A stretch of 53,099 bases of DNA from an uncultured Oscillospiraceae bacterium (GTDB lineage Bacteria; Bacillota; Clostridia; Oscillospirales; Acutalibacteraceae). How positions within the stretch are numbered: position 1 is the stretch's first letter; each line of letters opens with the position of its first letter. Location of the stretch: positions 1 to 53,099 of the forward strand of contig UQDO01000011.1 of NCBI GenBank assembly GCA_900539855.1. The letters are read 5' to 3'. Of the stretch, positions 8,035 through 15,633 are shown piece by piece. The translations under genes and the position numbers were made by a program. The notes beneath the pieces were generated by a model that saw only the letters and a program-made list of their open reading frames with translations, did not search any database and had not been told where the DNA came from.

Positions 8035-8949
8035 TTAATCATTGCTTTCGTTATTATCGCTTTCTTCATCTTCGCCAAGCTGTCCGATAGCGAAATTCTC
8101 AAAGGCTTCGGAATCGTCAAAATCCTCATTTTCGTCCGGTTCAATCCAGAGAGAAACATCCCGAGCATAGAGTTTGTTCATGAATAGTTTGCCCGCATTA
8201 CTTTTCCTTTTTCCGTTATATTCTAAAAGCATCGCTTCGGCAAAGCCCATTGACCCCTTCCGGCGATCCCTGGCGGTACGAGTCAGTTGCTTAATGGAAA
8301 CAGCACCGAGTTTCTCGCTGAACACCTCATCCTTTAACTGATCTTTATACACCACGCAAAGCTTGGTAACTGCATTCATAATGTTGGCGGAGAAAGAATT
8401 AGAGTCTCCCTCCCATGTGCCGATGATCAGGCGAAGAACACGGTTGAGAACCTGGTATCCGTATTTGGAGTAAATAGCCTCCAAAGTGGATACAGCACAG
8501 ATGTGCCCCGGCGCTCTCTTGGCAGATATCTTCAAACCGTAAGACTCCACCAAATCTCGAATCATAAGCTGTTCTTGGTTCTTAGCCTCCAAGTTCGCTA
8601 CGAAAATTTCAAAAGGCGCAAGGTTCTTTGCGAATTTCATCTGATTGGCAAAGATATCGGCTTCATGTTCATAGCACAGATCATCATAGATCATGCACCA
8701 TACCGGAGTTTCGCGAGAGCCGGAAGCAAGTGCAACAATTTCAATGGTATGCTGCCCGTTAAAAACATAATTGATCCCGTCTCTTCGGCTGACCTTTACG
8801 GGATTGATTTGAAACAGATCGAAGTTTTCTGCCGTTTTCTCAATACGCGCCTGCGACAGATTCCGTTGATAATCCTGGTTCGAAACCAGGTTTTTGATTG
8901 GAATTTTCTCGAAATGAACATTCGGCACAAACGGCGAATAATCATCCAT
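8035..8949 (-). CDS. ParB-like nuclease-fold protein A
   Basis: 304 aa, last gene of a six-gene minus-strand operon. The N-terminal half resembles ParB/Srx-fold proteins: IPIKNLVSNQDYQRNL is followed by NGQHTIEIVALASG, where the usual G-E-R or G-N-H catalytic/CTP-motif position reads GQH. The C-terminal half is helical with an acidic end. ATG 8949 has GGAGG upstream and starts 1 base after the preceding stop. It probably binds DNA or regulates transcription of the element rather than segregating a replicon; no ParA is visible. Confidence 0.7.
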   Translation of the reverse strand: MDDYSPFVPNVHFEKIPIKNLVSNQDYQRNLSQARIEKTAENFDLFQINPVKVSRRDGINYVFNGQHTIEIVALASGSRETPVWCMIYDDLCYEHEADIFANQMKFAKNLAPFEIFVANLEAKNQEQLMIRDLVESYGLKISAKRAPGHICAVSTLEAIYSKYGYQVLNRVLRLIIGTWEGDSNSFSANIMNAVTKLCVVYKDQLKDEVFSEKLGAVSIKQLTRTARDRRKGSMGFAEAMLLEYNGKRKSNAGKLFMNKLYARDVSLWIEPDENEDFDDSEAFENFAIGQLGEDEESDNNESND

Positions 8950-8950
8950 G

Positions 8951-9892
8951 TTATATATCCTCCACTTCCGACAGCATATCCGCTATCGTATTTCGCAGCT
9001 CACGCAAAGCCTGTGCCAAGTCACCTTTAGCCTGGGGAGAAACGATGGTGAGGTCTGCCGTATTCTTTGCCCGTTCAATAGAACTCTTCCATGAAGGAAT
9101 CGTCAGAGTCAGACTGCTGATTTCCGCATCCGGATCATACTCGGGCATATCCTTCACGGAAGGCCCCGTGGAAATATCTCCCTCGGAATAAACTGTTTTA
9201 TTCCCTTGCACAACCGGTCGCGTGGCTTTGTAATGCATAAACTCAGCAGGATTTCGATCAATCTTTCGATTGATTCGCCGAAGATCCTGCGGATTTAGTT
9301 CCGCCATTTCCAACACATGCTTATGGGCAATCTTGTACTGCCCCGAAAGAATCTTGGGCACTAATTTCGGCTCTTTCTTTCCGATTTCCTCTAACGCTCT
9401 CGTAAATATGGCATACTTCTGCACAGTGGCAGCCGATACATTATTATCTTCGGCAATTCTCTGTGCCGTCCAATGGCGGCAAGCTTTGTCCGCATCCTCT
9501 TCGTCCATCGTGGATATATCCAGGGTGTGCTGATTTCTCCCTATCTTATTGCGAATTCGGGTAACCAATTTTTCATTCTCGTACTGCATACCAATAAGGA
9601 ACTTGCGGGTCTCTTCGGTAATGTTTCTTCTTCCGAGTTGATTGGCACATATCCAGGCGACAGCAGCCTCTCGGCACTCAAATTCCATATCCTTTGTATC
9701 AAAGGGAATGCTGTGGCGCATACAAATTTCGTAACGGTTATGACCGTCTACAATGGTGTCATGCCATACAACGATAGGGTCACGACAGCCGTCATTTATA
9801 ATATTCTGCTCGAGTTGCAAAAACTCTCTGTGCCGCAGCGGACGGATTAAATGTCTGAATTCTTCGTCTATTTTCAGCCGTTTCAACTCCAT
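8951..9892 (-). CDS. ParB-like nuclease-fold protein B
   Basis: 313 aa. The N-terminus carries a ParB-type domain (RPLRHREFLQLEQNI, then IIVDGHNRYEI equivalent to the G-x-H/E-R box), followed by a central HTH-like segment (AQRIAEDNNVSAATVQKY) and a helical tail. It overlaps the upstream gene by one base (TAATG) and is followed after 1 base by ParB-like protein A, so two diverged ParB-like proteins are made together. Likely a DNA-binding regulator or partition-like factor of the integrated element; the absence of ParA argues against classical partition. Confidence 0.75.
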   Translation of the reverse strand: MELKRLKIDEEFRHLIRPLRHREFLQLEQNIINDGCRDPIVVWHDTIVDGHNRYEICMRHSIPFDTKDMEFECREAAVAWICANQLGRRNITEETRKFLIGMQYENEKLVTRIRNKIGRNQHTLDISTMDEEDADKACRHWTAQRIAEDNNVSAATVQKYAIFTRALEEIGKKEPKLVPKILSGQYKIAHKHVLEMAELNPQDLRRINRKIDRNPAEFMHYKATRPVVQGNKTVYSEGDISTGPSVKDMPEYDPDAEISSLTLTIPSWKSSIERAKNTADLTIVSPQAKGDLAQALRELRNTIADMLSEVEDI

Positions 9893-10272
9893 TATCGCTC
9901 CTCCAATCCATCAATTTTTTGGAGAGAACTGAGTGGAAAAACGCCTGCATTTTCTTCTGCTATAATCTCTCCGGTCAGTCTGTATGCGTAAGCACTATCT
10001 AATCCTTCTACCAGGGAGCAGAGTTTATTGACAAATGAGGTGCTGTAAATTTCGTAAGAGTTATCCGGATGCAATGCAGCCAAATTTACACGATGAGTAT
10101 AATTTGTTCTCTTGTCCGTTCCTTGGATAGCAAGCATCATAGCCGAAGGACTGACAAGGAACTGAACATACTTGGGTGTCCCGAGCAAAGCCAGTGTGCT
10201 ACGATGAATGCGAATACGGTATTTTTTCAAGTCAACCGCTATAGTCACTTGTTGTCGTGTCTGTTCGCTCAT
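9892..10272 (-). CDS. Stand-alone recombinase C-terminal-type domain (short)
   Basis: 126 aa. Its middle (KYRIRIHRSTLALLGTPKYV, then MMLAIQG) aligns by eye with the C-terminal domain of the recombinase at 11010-12896 and with the protein at 10232-11017: a basic strand, 'S..L...G...YVQ.L..P....LAI', then 'F...L..L..L...YAYRLTGEI'. The start overlaps the preceding gene by 41 bases and the stop shares a base with ParB-like protein B. The domain family is not one I can name. Probably a small DNA-binding or multimerisation partner. Confidence 0.6.
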   Translation of the reverse strand: MSEQTRQQVTIAVDLKKYRIRIHRSTLALLGTPKYVQFLVSPSAMMLAIQGTDKRTNYTHRVNLAALHPDNSYEIYSTSFVNKLCSLVEGLDSAYAYRLTGEIIAEENAGVFPLSSLQKIDGLEER

Positions 10273-11017
10273 GATTTATTTCTCCTTCCGGCAGTGCAAC
10301 TGTGTCGGCAGTCACAGTTGCTGTCGGACTTTGCCGAACTGCCTTATTTTCCTTGATTGAGTAAATGGCATAGCCATCGAATATGTTCACGAGCATAGAC
10401 TGCTTGTGCTCATTTAATGTCATACCGAATTGGTTCTGCCAACCAATCGGATATACCGGCGTCCTTGATGCCGTTGATTTAGCACCTTCCGCATCATATG
10501 TACGCTGATACACCTCGGTGGATGTTAAATCAAATGCTATCAGGTATTCGCCATTAGCGCGGATGATATTCCCGAGCATCTTATAGCGGTGATCGGGATT
10601 CCAATCCATCATGTCAAACATTTTCAGGAAGAACAGCGTACATGTTGTTTGCCTCGGCTTCCTTTTGTCTTGACCGATTGAACACCACTGGAACGACCCT
10701 CGTTCATTCTCACCACAGGGACGGAGAGCCAAAATCTTAGTATGAGGATTGATCAGCGCCTGGACATAGTCTGTGTGCGGAAACTTGGTCAGGCAAGCTG
10801 AATTCACATAGAATTTGCGGTTATTGAATGTAACCGCAGGCTCACGAATATGAGCAAAGAACTCTCTGCGAACAACCTGGAATTCCTCCAGGTTGAAGTC
10901 CGTGCTCATTTCAATCAATTCTTCCTCGTCTTTTAATACCGGGATTTTGTGCAGCTCTGAGTCCGCCGGGGGAGCAAAGGCCTCTGTCTTTGTCCTTTGC
11001 TCAGTAATATCATTCAT
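10232..11017 (-). CDS. Stand-alone recombinase C-terminal-type domain (long)
   Basis: 261 aa. Residues about 40-150 match the C-terminal region of the neighbouring serine recombinase closely: DFNLEEFQVVRREFF against DFDLRGFEIARGEFF, then YVQALINPHTKILALRP against YIEILINPISRKLAIRP, then a 'MDWNPDHRYKMLG' against 'LGWNIEYKYRILG' block. It is a free-standing paralogue of that domain. GGAGG lies 6 bases before ATG 11017, and it overlaps the recombinase stop by 8 bases. Function unknown; the shared domain suggests it can compete with or assist the recombinase on DNA or by heterodimerising. Confidence 0.65.
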   Translation of the reverse strand: MNDITEQRTKTEAFAPPADSELHKIPVLKDEEELIEMSTDFNLEEFQVVRREFFAHIREPAVTFNNRKFYVNSACLTKFPHTDYVQALINPHTKILALRPCGENERGSFQWCSIGQDKRKPRQTTCTLFFLKMFDMMDWNPDHRYKMLGNIIRANGEYLIAFDLTSTEVYQRTYDAEGAKSTASRTPVYPIGWQNQFGMTLNEHKQSMLVNIFDGYAIYSIKENKAVRQSPTATVTADTVALPEGEINHERTDTTTSDYSG

Positions 11018-12896
11018 AAACTACCTCCTGAATATCTACGCCCTGCAATTCCTGCGTGATAAAACTTTTGAGTTCTTCAAATGCCGTCACATGGAGCTTG
11101 TTTCCGGTCTCGAAAAGTTGGCCCTCCAAACGGAGCATCCAATCTTCCTCGCTCTGCCGCTGAAGTTCCGTTACGGACTTCTCCTGTGCATAGAACTGCT
11201 TACCAAAGGAACTTGTCCATGATTCGGGAATTGCACGAATGCGCTTTCCGGAGGGCATCAACGGCTGCACATTTATACAGTCTTCTTCGCCGTTTTCTTT
11301 AGAAAGCACATTAGGCTTGAAATATGCCTCGGAGTCAACGGTATCAAAGATATAGGCAACTACGCCATCCTGCTCATAGAGAGTGCCTAAAATGCGGTAT
11401 TTGTATTCGATGTTCCAACCAAGAAGGTTGAACATCGTCTCACTGAAAGCGGCGGTTGGGATTAACCGTGGATATAGGATGCCTTTCTCCGGCTTTGACG
11501 CCATGACACTATTACAGTTTTCTTTGGTAGTCGGTCGAATCGCAAGTTTTCGGCTAATAGGATTTATCAGAATCTCAATATAATTCTGTGTGCCGAATTT
11601 CCGGACACACGCGGTACTGAACTTGATAAACTTATGATAAATAATGGCGTGAGGCTGACGCGGAGCATCGAAGAACTCGCCGCGGGCTATTTCAAAACCG
11701 CGCAGGTCAAAGTCACCTGCTTCCACCTCAAACTGAATTTCTTCCTCCGGATGCGGTTCTTCCTCGGAAGATGAATACACGCTTTTGGAAGCCAGGTAGT
11801 AGTCTCCCTCTTTGAATCCTGCCCATCGGGGATTAATGGTGACGAAACCTTTGAGGACGCCGTCTTCTACAACGCGAATTTCGGGAAGGATAGACTTGTT
11901 TCCGTACTTAGCGTTATCAAGCATTTGCTGAACCGCAATATAATCGTCGCGGGAAACGATGCCGGGGTGATGATTGCGATATCGGCTTTGCGGTCTTTGA
12001 CCCCTGTTTTTCTTTGCCTTATGGGTACGGAAGTTTGGCGTAAAGGTTTTGCGAGTGAGGACATCACCGCAATGTCGTTCATTGCGTAGTATTTGAACTA
12101 TACCGTTGGAAGTCCAGTTGATATTTCCCAAATAGGACTTGCGTCCGAGAGCATTGAAAGCATCGGCAATCTGCTGTGATGAATAGCCGTACAGATACAT
12201 ATAGAATGCAAGTTTAACCGTAGGCGCTTCATCTGGATTCGGAATCAGTGTTCCGTCAGCATCATGCATATACCCGAGCAGTTTGGGAGTCAGAGGGATA
12301 CCATTGTCCAATCGCATACGCAGAGATGTTTCCATCGACCTGCTTCGTGTGTGTGACTCTTCCTCGGCCATTGTGGCTTGGAAAGACAATGCAAGCTGTG
12401 AGTCATCATTCAGCGAGAAGATCCCTTCACTTTCAAAGAAAACACCGACAGGCGGATTGCGTTCGGCAAGGTCTCGGACTATACCGATAAAGTCATAGAT
12501 ATTGCGGGCAAAACGGGAAACGCTCTTTGTGATTATCATGTCGATTTTTCCGCGCTTTGCATCGGAAATCATCTGAAGAAACTGTTCTCGTTTATTCAGA
12601 GAAGTGCCGGAGATACCCTCATCAGCGTAGATTTTAACGAGCGTCCAGTGAGGGTGCTTGATAACGAAGTCTTCATAATACTTCTTTTGCAACTCAAAGG
12701 ATGTAGTCTGCCGGACATCATCCGTAGAAACACGAACATAGATGGCAACCCTTTGCGGGACATCATTATCGTAATAATCGGCTTGTCTGGTCTCGGGAAA
12801 GTAATCATAGTTTTCGGGATCGACCTCAACATAGATGCGTTTTTTGGTCTTTGCCTTGGCTTGCTCTTTTTCTAAGCGTTTCGTTTTGTCAATCAT
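11010..12896 (-). CDS. Large serine recombinase with extra C-terminal domain
   Basis: 628 aa, longer than usual. After a basic N-terminal extension, the resolvase domain carries VAIYVRVST with catalytic Ser57, then DEGISGTS and SVSRFARN; all catalytic features are intact. A 'Recombinase' domain follows (NERHCGDV), but instead of the usual zinc ribbon and coiled coil the last 260 residues form a domain shared with the next two genes. Start ATG 12896 has GAGGAGG 7 bases upstream and overlaps the dead partner gene by 8 bases. Expected to catalyse site-specific DNA cutting and joining. Confidence 0.9.
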   Translation of the reverse strand: MIDKTKRLEKEQAKAKTKKRIYVEVDPENYDYFPETRQADYYDNDVPQRVAIYVRVSTDDVRQTTSFELQKKYYEDFVIKHPHWTLVKIYADEGISGTSLNKREQFLQMISDAKRGKIDMIITKSVSRFARNIYDFIGIVRDLAERNPPVGVFFESEGIFSLNDDSQLALSFQATMAEEESHTRSRSMETSLRMRLDNGIPLTPKLLGYMHDADGTLIPNPDEAPTVKLAFYMYLYGYSSQQIADAFNALGRKSYLGNINWTSNGIVQILRNERHCGDVLTRKTFTPNFRTHKAKKNRGQRPQSRYRNHHPGIVSRDDYIAVQQMLDNAKYGNKSILPEIRVVEDGVLKGFVTINPRWAGFKEGDYYLASKSVYSSSEEEPHPEEEIQFEVEAGDFDLRGFEIARGEFFDAPRQPHAIIYHKFIKFSTACVRKFGTQNYIEILINPISRKLAIRPTTKENCNSVMASKPEKGILYPRLIPTAAFSETMFNLLGWNIEYKYRILGTLYEQDGVVAYIFDTVDSEAYFKPNVLSKENGEEDCINVQPLMPSGKRIRAIPESWTSSFGKQFYAQEKSVTELQRQSEEDWMLRLEGQLFETGNKLHVTAFEELKSFITQELQGVDIQEVVYE

Positions 12897-13491
12897 GCAG
12901 CAGCCTCCTCTCGGAGTCATCGTCCGGCAGGCTCACCCATCCATCGGGGAAGAAGTCTATGTCCCGCATATCTTCTTGATAATAAGAAGCAAGGGTGAAA
13001 ATATCTTCGGAGATAAAGTAGATTCCGACCGGATGCGGCAGCGTTGCAAGGAAGCGAGACATGATTGTAATCTCCTGCGGCTTCTTCGTTACATTGGAAA
13101 CCTTTTGAGTGATGATTAAATCCACCTTGCCGTCAAGACAATCTTGAAGCAGTCTGCACCACTCGGGTGCGTTTTCCATATTGGGAGCAGTTGAGCCTTC
13201 ATCTATATAGAAGTCAACCAATTCCCACTTCGGACACAATGCCAATGTGTCTACAAACCCCTTCTTGTGAAAATCGAGATAATTCTCATACTTGGTCTGA
13301 TTAAAGTATCGGATGTAAATGCCCACTTTGTACGGCTTTGACACAAGAGGTCGCTCACGGCGAATCGTATGTAGCCATATCAGATGTTCAGCAATCATCT
13401 CAGCCCGTTCCGTGTCCCCGTCAAATATCTCTGAAAAGTGCGGTGCAGTTTCTATCTGAGCCAACTTAGCGTGAATATCTATCTCGTCCAT
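12889..13491 (-). CDS. Catalytically dead serine recombinase-like protein
   Basis: 200 aa. Residues 54-166 follow the resolvase catalytic fold of the downstream recombinase (KVGIYIR, FYIDEGS, GKVDLIITQKVS, PVGIYFISEDIF). However, the serine position of R-V-S is Phe63 (RYF), and the arginines of SRFAR are replaced by SNVTK (132-136). Both active-site elements are lost, while the fold-defining residues remain. There is no Recombinase DNA-binding domain. GGAGG precedes ATG 13491. It is the first gene of the six-gene operon and overlaps the active recombinase, suggesting a regulatory or heterotetramer subunit rather than decay (inference). Confidence 0.75.
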   Translation of the reverse strand: MDEIDIHAKLAQIETAPHFSEIFDGDTERAEMIAEHLIWLHTIRRERPLVSKPYKVGIYIRYFNQTKYENYLDFHKKGFVDTLALCPKWELVDFYIDEGSTAPNMENAPEWCRLLQDCLDGKVDLIITQKVSNVTKKPQEITIMSRFLATLPHPVGIYFISEDIFTLASYYQEDMRDIDFFPDGWVSLPDDDSERRLLHD

Positions 13492-13616
13492 TTTGGTTAT
13501 CCTCCCACTTGCAGTATTCAAAATAAGGCTAAGATTATTGTAAATCATGCAAGGCTTAATATCGACTAACCACAAGTCAAGTGCTTAACTGCTGGTTTAT
13601 CAAAGGCGAAAAAAAT

Positions 13617-13653
13617 CAAAAAAATAAGGTCGGCAGATTGAAAACTGCCAACC
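13617..13653 (-). terminator. Minus-strand terminator 3 of 3
   Basis: A 9-bp stem (13628-13636 with 13645-13653, one wobble) followed on the minus strand by TTATTTTTTTG. It lies about 130 bases upstream of the dead-recombinase start. Confidence 0.75.
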
Positions 13654-13661
13654 CAAAAATC

Positions 13662-13689
13662 AAAAAAGGCAGGTCAAGATTGACCTACC
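13662..13689 (-). terminator. Minus-strand terminator 2 of 3
   Basis: A 9-bp stem (13668-13676 with 13681-13689) with a 4-nt loop followed by six T on the minus strand. Confidence 0.75.
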
Positions 13690-13774
13690 TCGAAAACCAT
13701 ATTTGAATTGAATAGATAATTGTCTTCGTTTAGAAGTTGATTAATTTTTCGGAAAACCCTTCAACGAAAACGAC

Positions 13775-13810
13775 GAAAAAAAACAGGTCAGACATTGCTG
13801 CCCGACCTGT
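13775..13810 (-). terminator. Minus-strand terminator 1 of 3
   Basis: The 7-bp stem (13783-13789 with 13804-13810) reaches the last base of the XRE stop codon and is followed by eight T on the minus strand. It ends the 13810-14175 XRE transcript. Confidence 0.8.
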
Positions 13811-14175
13811 CAAAATAGGTATTCGTCTTTCTTCATTCGCATGGTGGTTTTTAATTCCTTCACGATCTTGATAATAGAATCAATCTCGGCAGGAGAACAA
13901 TCCGCCAACAAATCGTTGAACTCACCTTGGTATATTCCATTGACCTCGGGAGTGTTGGTGCGGAGCAGTACATCGGCAGAAACCTGCAATGCCTCAGTTA
14001 TATATACAAAAGTGGAGAGCCGCAATTTGGTCTTTCCGTTTTCAACCTCACTCATATGCGGAACGGAGATGAATGCTTTTTCCGCCAATTCTGCTTGGCT
14101 CATGTTTCGCTGAAGGCGGACATCACGAATCCTTGCACCGATTGCCTTATATCTTGCATCGTCAAGTTCTCTCAT
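13810..14175 (-). CDS. XRE-family transcriptional regulator
   Basis: 121 aa. Residues about 11-70 are a Cro/C1-type HTH (IRDVRLQRNMSQAELAEKAF, then PHMSEVENGK). The C-terminal half is helical and probably dimerising. AAGGAGG lies 7 bases before the ATG. Transcribed divergently from the second XRE gene at 14307, with a palindromic operator between them, and insulated from the recombinase operon by three terminators. Likely a repressor of its own and the divergent promoter. Confidence 0.85.
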   Translation of the reverse strand: MRELDDARYKAIGARIRDVRLQRNMSQAELAEKAFISVPHMSEVENGKTKLRLSTFVYITEALQVSADVLLRTNTPEVNGIYQGEFNDLLADCSPAEIDSIIKIVKELKTTMRMKKDEYLF

Positions 14176-14204
14176 GACGCACCTCCTTCATCCGTTTATA
14201 GTAT

Positions 14205-14225
14205 ATAGATTATTATATAATCTAT
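14205..14225. promoter_or_regulatory. Palindromic operator between divergent XRE genes
   Basis: 8-bp perfect arms 14205-14212 and 14218-14225 around a 5-base AT centre, 30 bases upstream of the minus-strand XRE start. Size and position fit an XRE dimer site overlapping the minus-strand promoter. A second inverted repeat (ccgatgt 14229-14235 with acatcgg 14256-14262) lies just beyond. Confidence 0.65.
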
Positions 14226-14306
14226 GCCCGATGTTTGGAATAAGCCGTGGTTGAACACATCGGCTATACCTTATAATAGAAACATCAATTTTTTGGAGGT
14301 TTCTAT

Positions 14307-14669
14307 ATGCAAATCAACTACATTCTTCTCGGGCAGAGAATCCGTGCGTTCCGCACAAAGAAAGGCATTACCCAAATGGAGCTTGCAGAGCGAATTGATC
14401 GTTCTGCTGCTTATATGAGTTATGTGGAGACGGCGTACAAGTTTTGCAGCCTCGATACCTTGGTGAGGGTGGCAAACGAACTGAATGTCTCCACCGATGA
14501 CCTGCTTATTGACAGCCTTACCAATACAATCAAGGCATCCAATCATGAATTCACCGCAATTCTCTCAGATTGCAGTGACTATGAAATGCGGGTATTACTT
14601 GATATCGTTAAGGCAACCAAGCAAGCGATGCGTGAATACAAGTATTTAACCCGAGCCAACCGCAGATAA
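14307..14669 (+). CDS. XRE-family transcriptional regulator
   Basis: 120 aa with an HTH at about residues 8-65 (IRAFRTKKGITQMELAERID, then YMSYVET) and a helical C-terminus that resembles the divergent XRE protein in layout (both end in a VKA/VKE-K--MR segment), suggesting an old duplication. GGAGG precedes ATG 14307; TATAAT lies at 14272-14277 with a poor -35. Probably a second regulator of the accessory genes. Confidence 0.85.
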   Translation: MQINYILLGQRIRAFRTKKGITQMELAERIDRSAAYMSYVETAYKFCSLDTLVRVANELNVSTDDLLIDSLTNTIKASNHEFTAILSDCSDYEMRVLLDIVKATKQAMREYKYLTRANRR

Positions 14670-14770
14670 AATTATAGGTTGCTTTCGGCTTCGATGGAAC
14701 ACTCCGAAAGTCAAAGAATAAACCTACAGTTTGCGAAACAACAACTGCATAAACAAACGGTTAAAAGAGC

Positions 14771-14813
14771 AACCCCCCGAAATGTTCGCTTGCGAATATG
14801 ATTTCGGGGGTTT
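14771..14813. repeat. Long hairpin in the gap before the phosphoesterases
   Basis: AACCCCC-CGAAAT pairs with ATTTCG-GGGGTT (one extra C bulged) and an inner TTCGC/GCGAA stem closes it. Only three T follow on the plus strand, so it is a weak terminator at best. The rest of 14670-14889 shows no gene. Confidence 0.55.
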
Positions 14814-14889
14814 GCGAATACATTTTCTCAAATCGCAGGACAAGAATCAAATTGACTGATATACTTATCATCGGAAAGGTGGCACAACT

Positions 14890-15633
14890 ATGATTTATTA
14901 CACCGGTGATATTCACGGGCAGAAACATAATATAGAACGATTCTGTAAGCGTTTTAATCTCACAAGGGAGGATATCATCGTAATTCTCGGCGATGTCGGT
15001 GCTAACTACGGGCAAGACGAAAGAGATGCAGAATTGAAGTATGCACTTGACAAATTGAAGCCCACTATTCTCTGTATCCACGGCAATCATGAAATAAGGC
15101 CATGCCATATTCCAACATATAAAACGAAGGAATGGCATGGCGGCATCGTATGGTATGAGGAAACCTATCCCTCCGTATTGTTTGCCAAAGACGGCGAGAT
15201 ATATGACTTAGAGGGGCTTCGACACATCGTTATCGGCGGCGCCTACAGTGTGGACAAGTTCTATCGCCTTTCCCGAGGATACGGTTGGTGGTCAGATGAA
15301 CAACCAAGTGAAGAAATCAAGCAATATGTAGAGCAGCAGCTTAAAGAAAATGCTATCGATGTTGTTCTGTCACACACCTGTCCTTTCAAATATGAGCCTG
15401 TCGAAGAATTCCTCCCGGGTATCGACCAAAGTACAGTGGATGACAGTACGGAGAAGTGGCTCGATGTCATAGAAGAAACGACGGACTATATGGCATGGTT
15501 CTGCGGACATTGGCACACAAACAAACGAATTGATAAAATGCATTTTCTTTTCCATCAGTTCGAGTCAAGTGAGGAATTACAGAAGATGAAGGTCAACAAA
15601 ACAAATTTAGAAAGAGAGATGGAAGATGGGTAA
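14890..15633 (+). CDS. Calcineurin-like metallophosphoesterase 1
   Basis: 247 aa. The metal-site motifs are in canonical order: GDIHG near residue 6, GDVGAN (34 onward), GNHE (about 64-67), SHTCP (about 160) and GHWH (about 206). These bind a two-metal centre that hydrolyses phosphate esters; the substrate is not predictable. ATG 14890 has AAAGGTGG upstream. It overlaps the following phosphoesterase by 8 bases, so two such enzymes are co-translated. Such genes are common in the accessory parts of clostridial elements. Confidence 0.88.
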   Translation: MIYYTGDIHGQKHNIERFCKRFNLTREDIIVILGDVGANYGQDERDAELKYALDKLKPTILCIHGNHEIRPCHIPTYKTKEWHGGIVWYEETYPSVLFAKDGEIYDLEGLRHIVIGGAYSVDKFYRLSRGYGWWSDEQPSEEIKQYVEQQLKENAIDVVLSHTCPFKYEPVEEFLPGIDQSTVDDSTEKWLDVIEETTDYMAWFCGHWHTNKRIDKMHFLFHQFESSEELQKMKVNKTNLEREMEDG

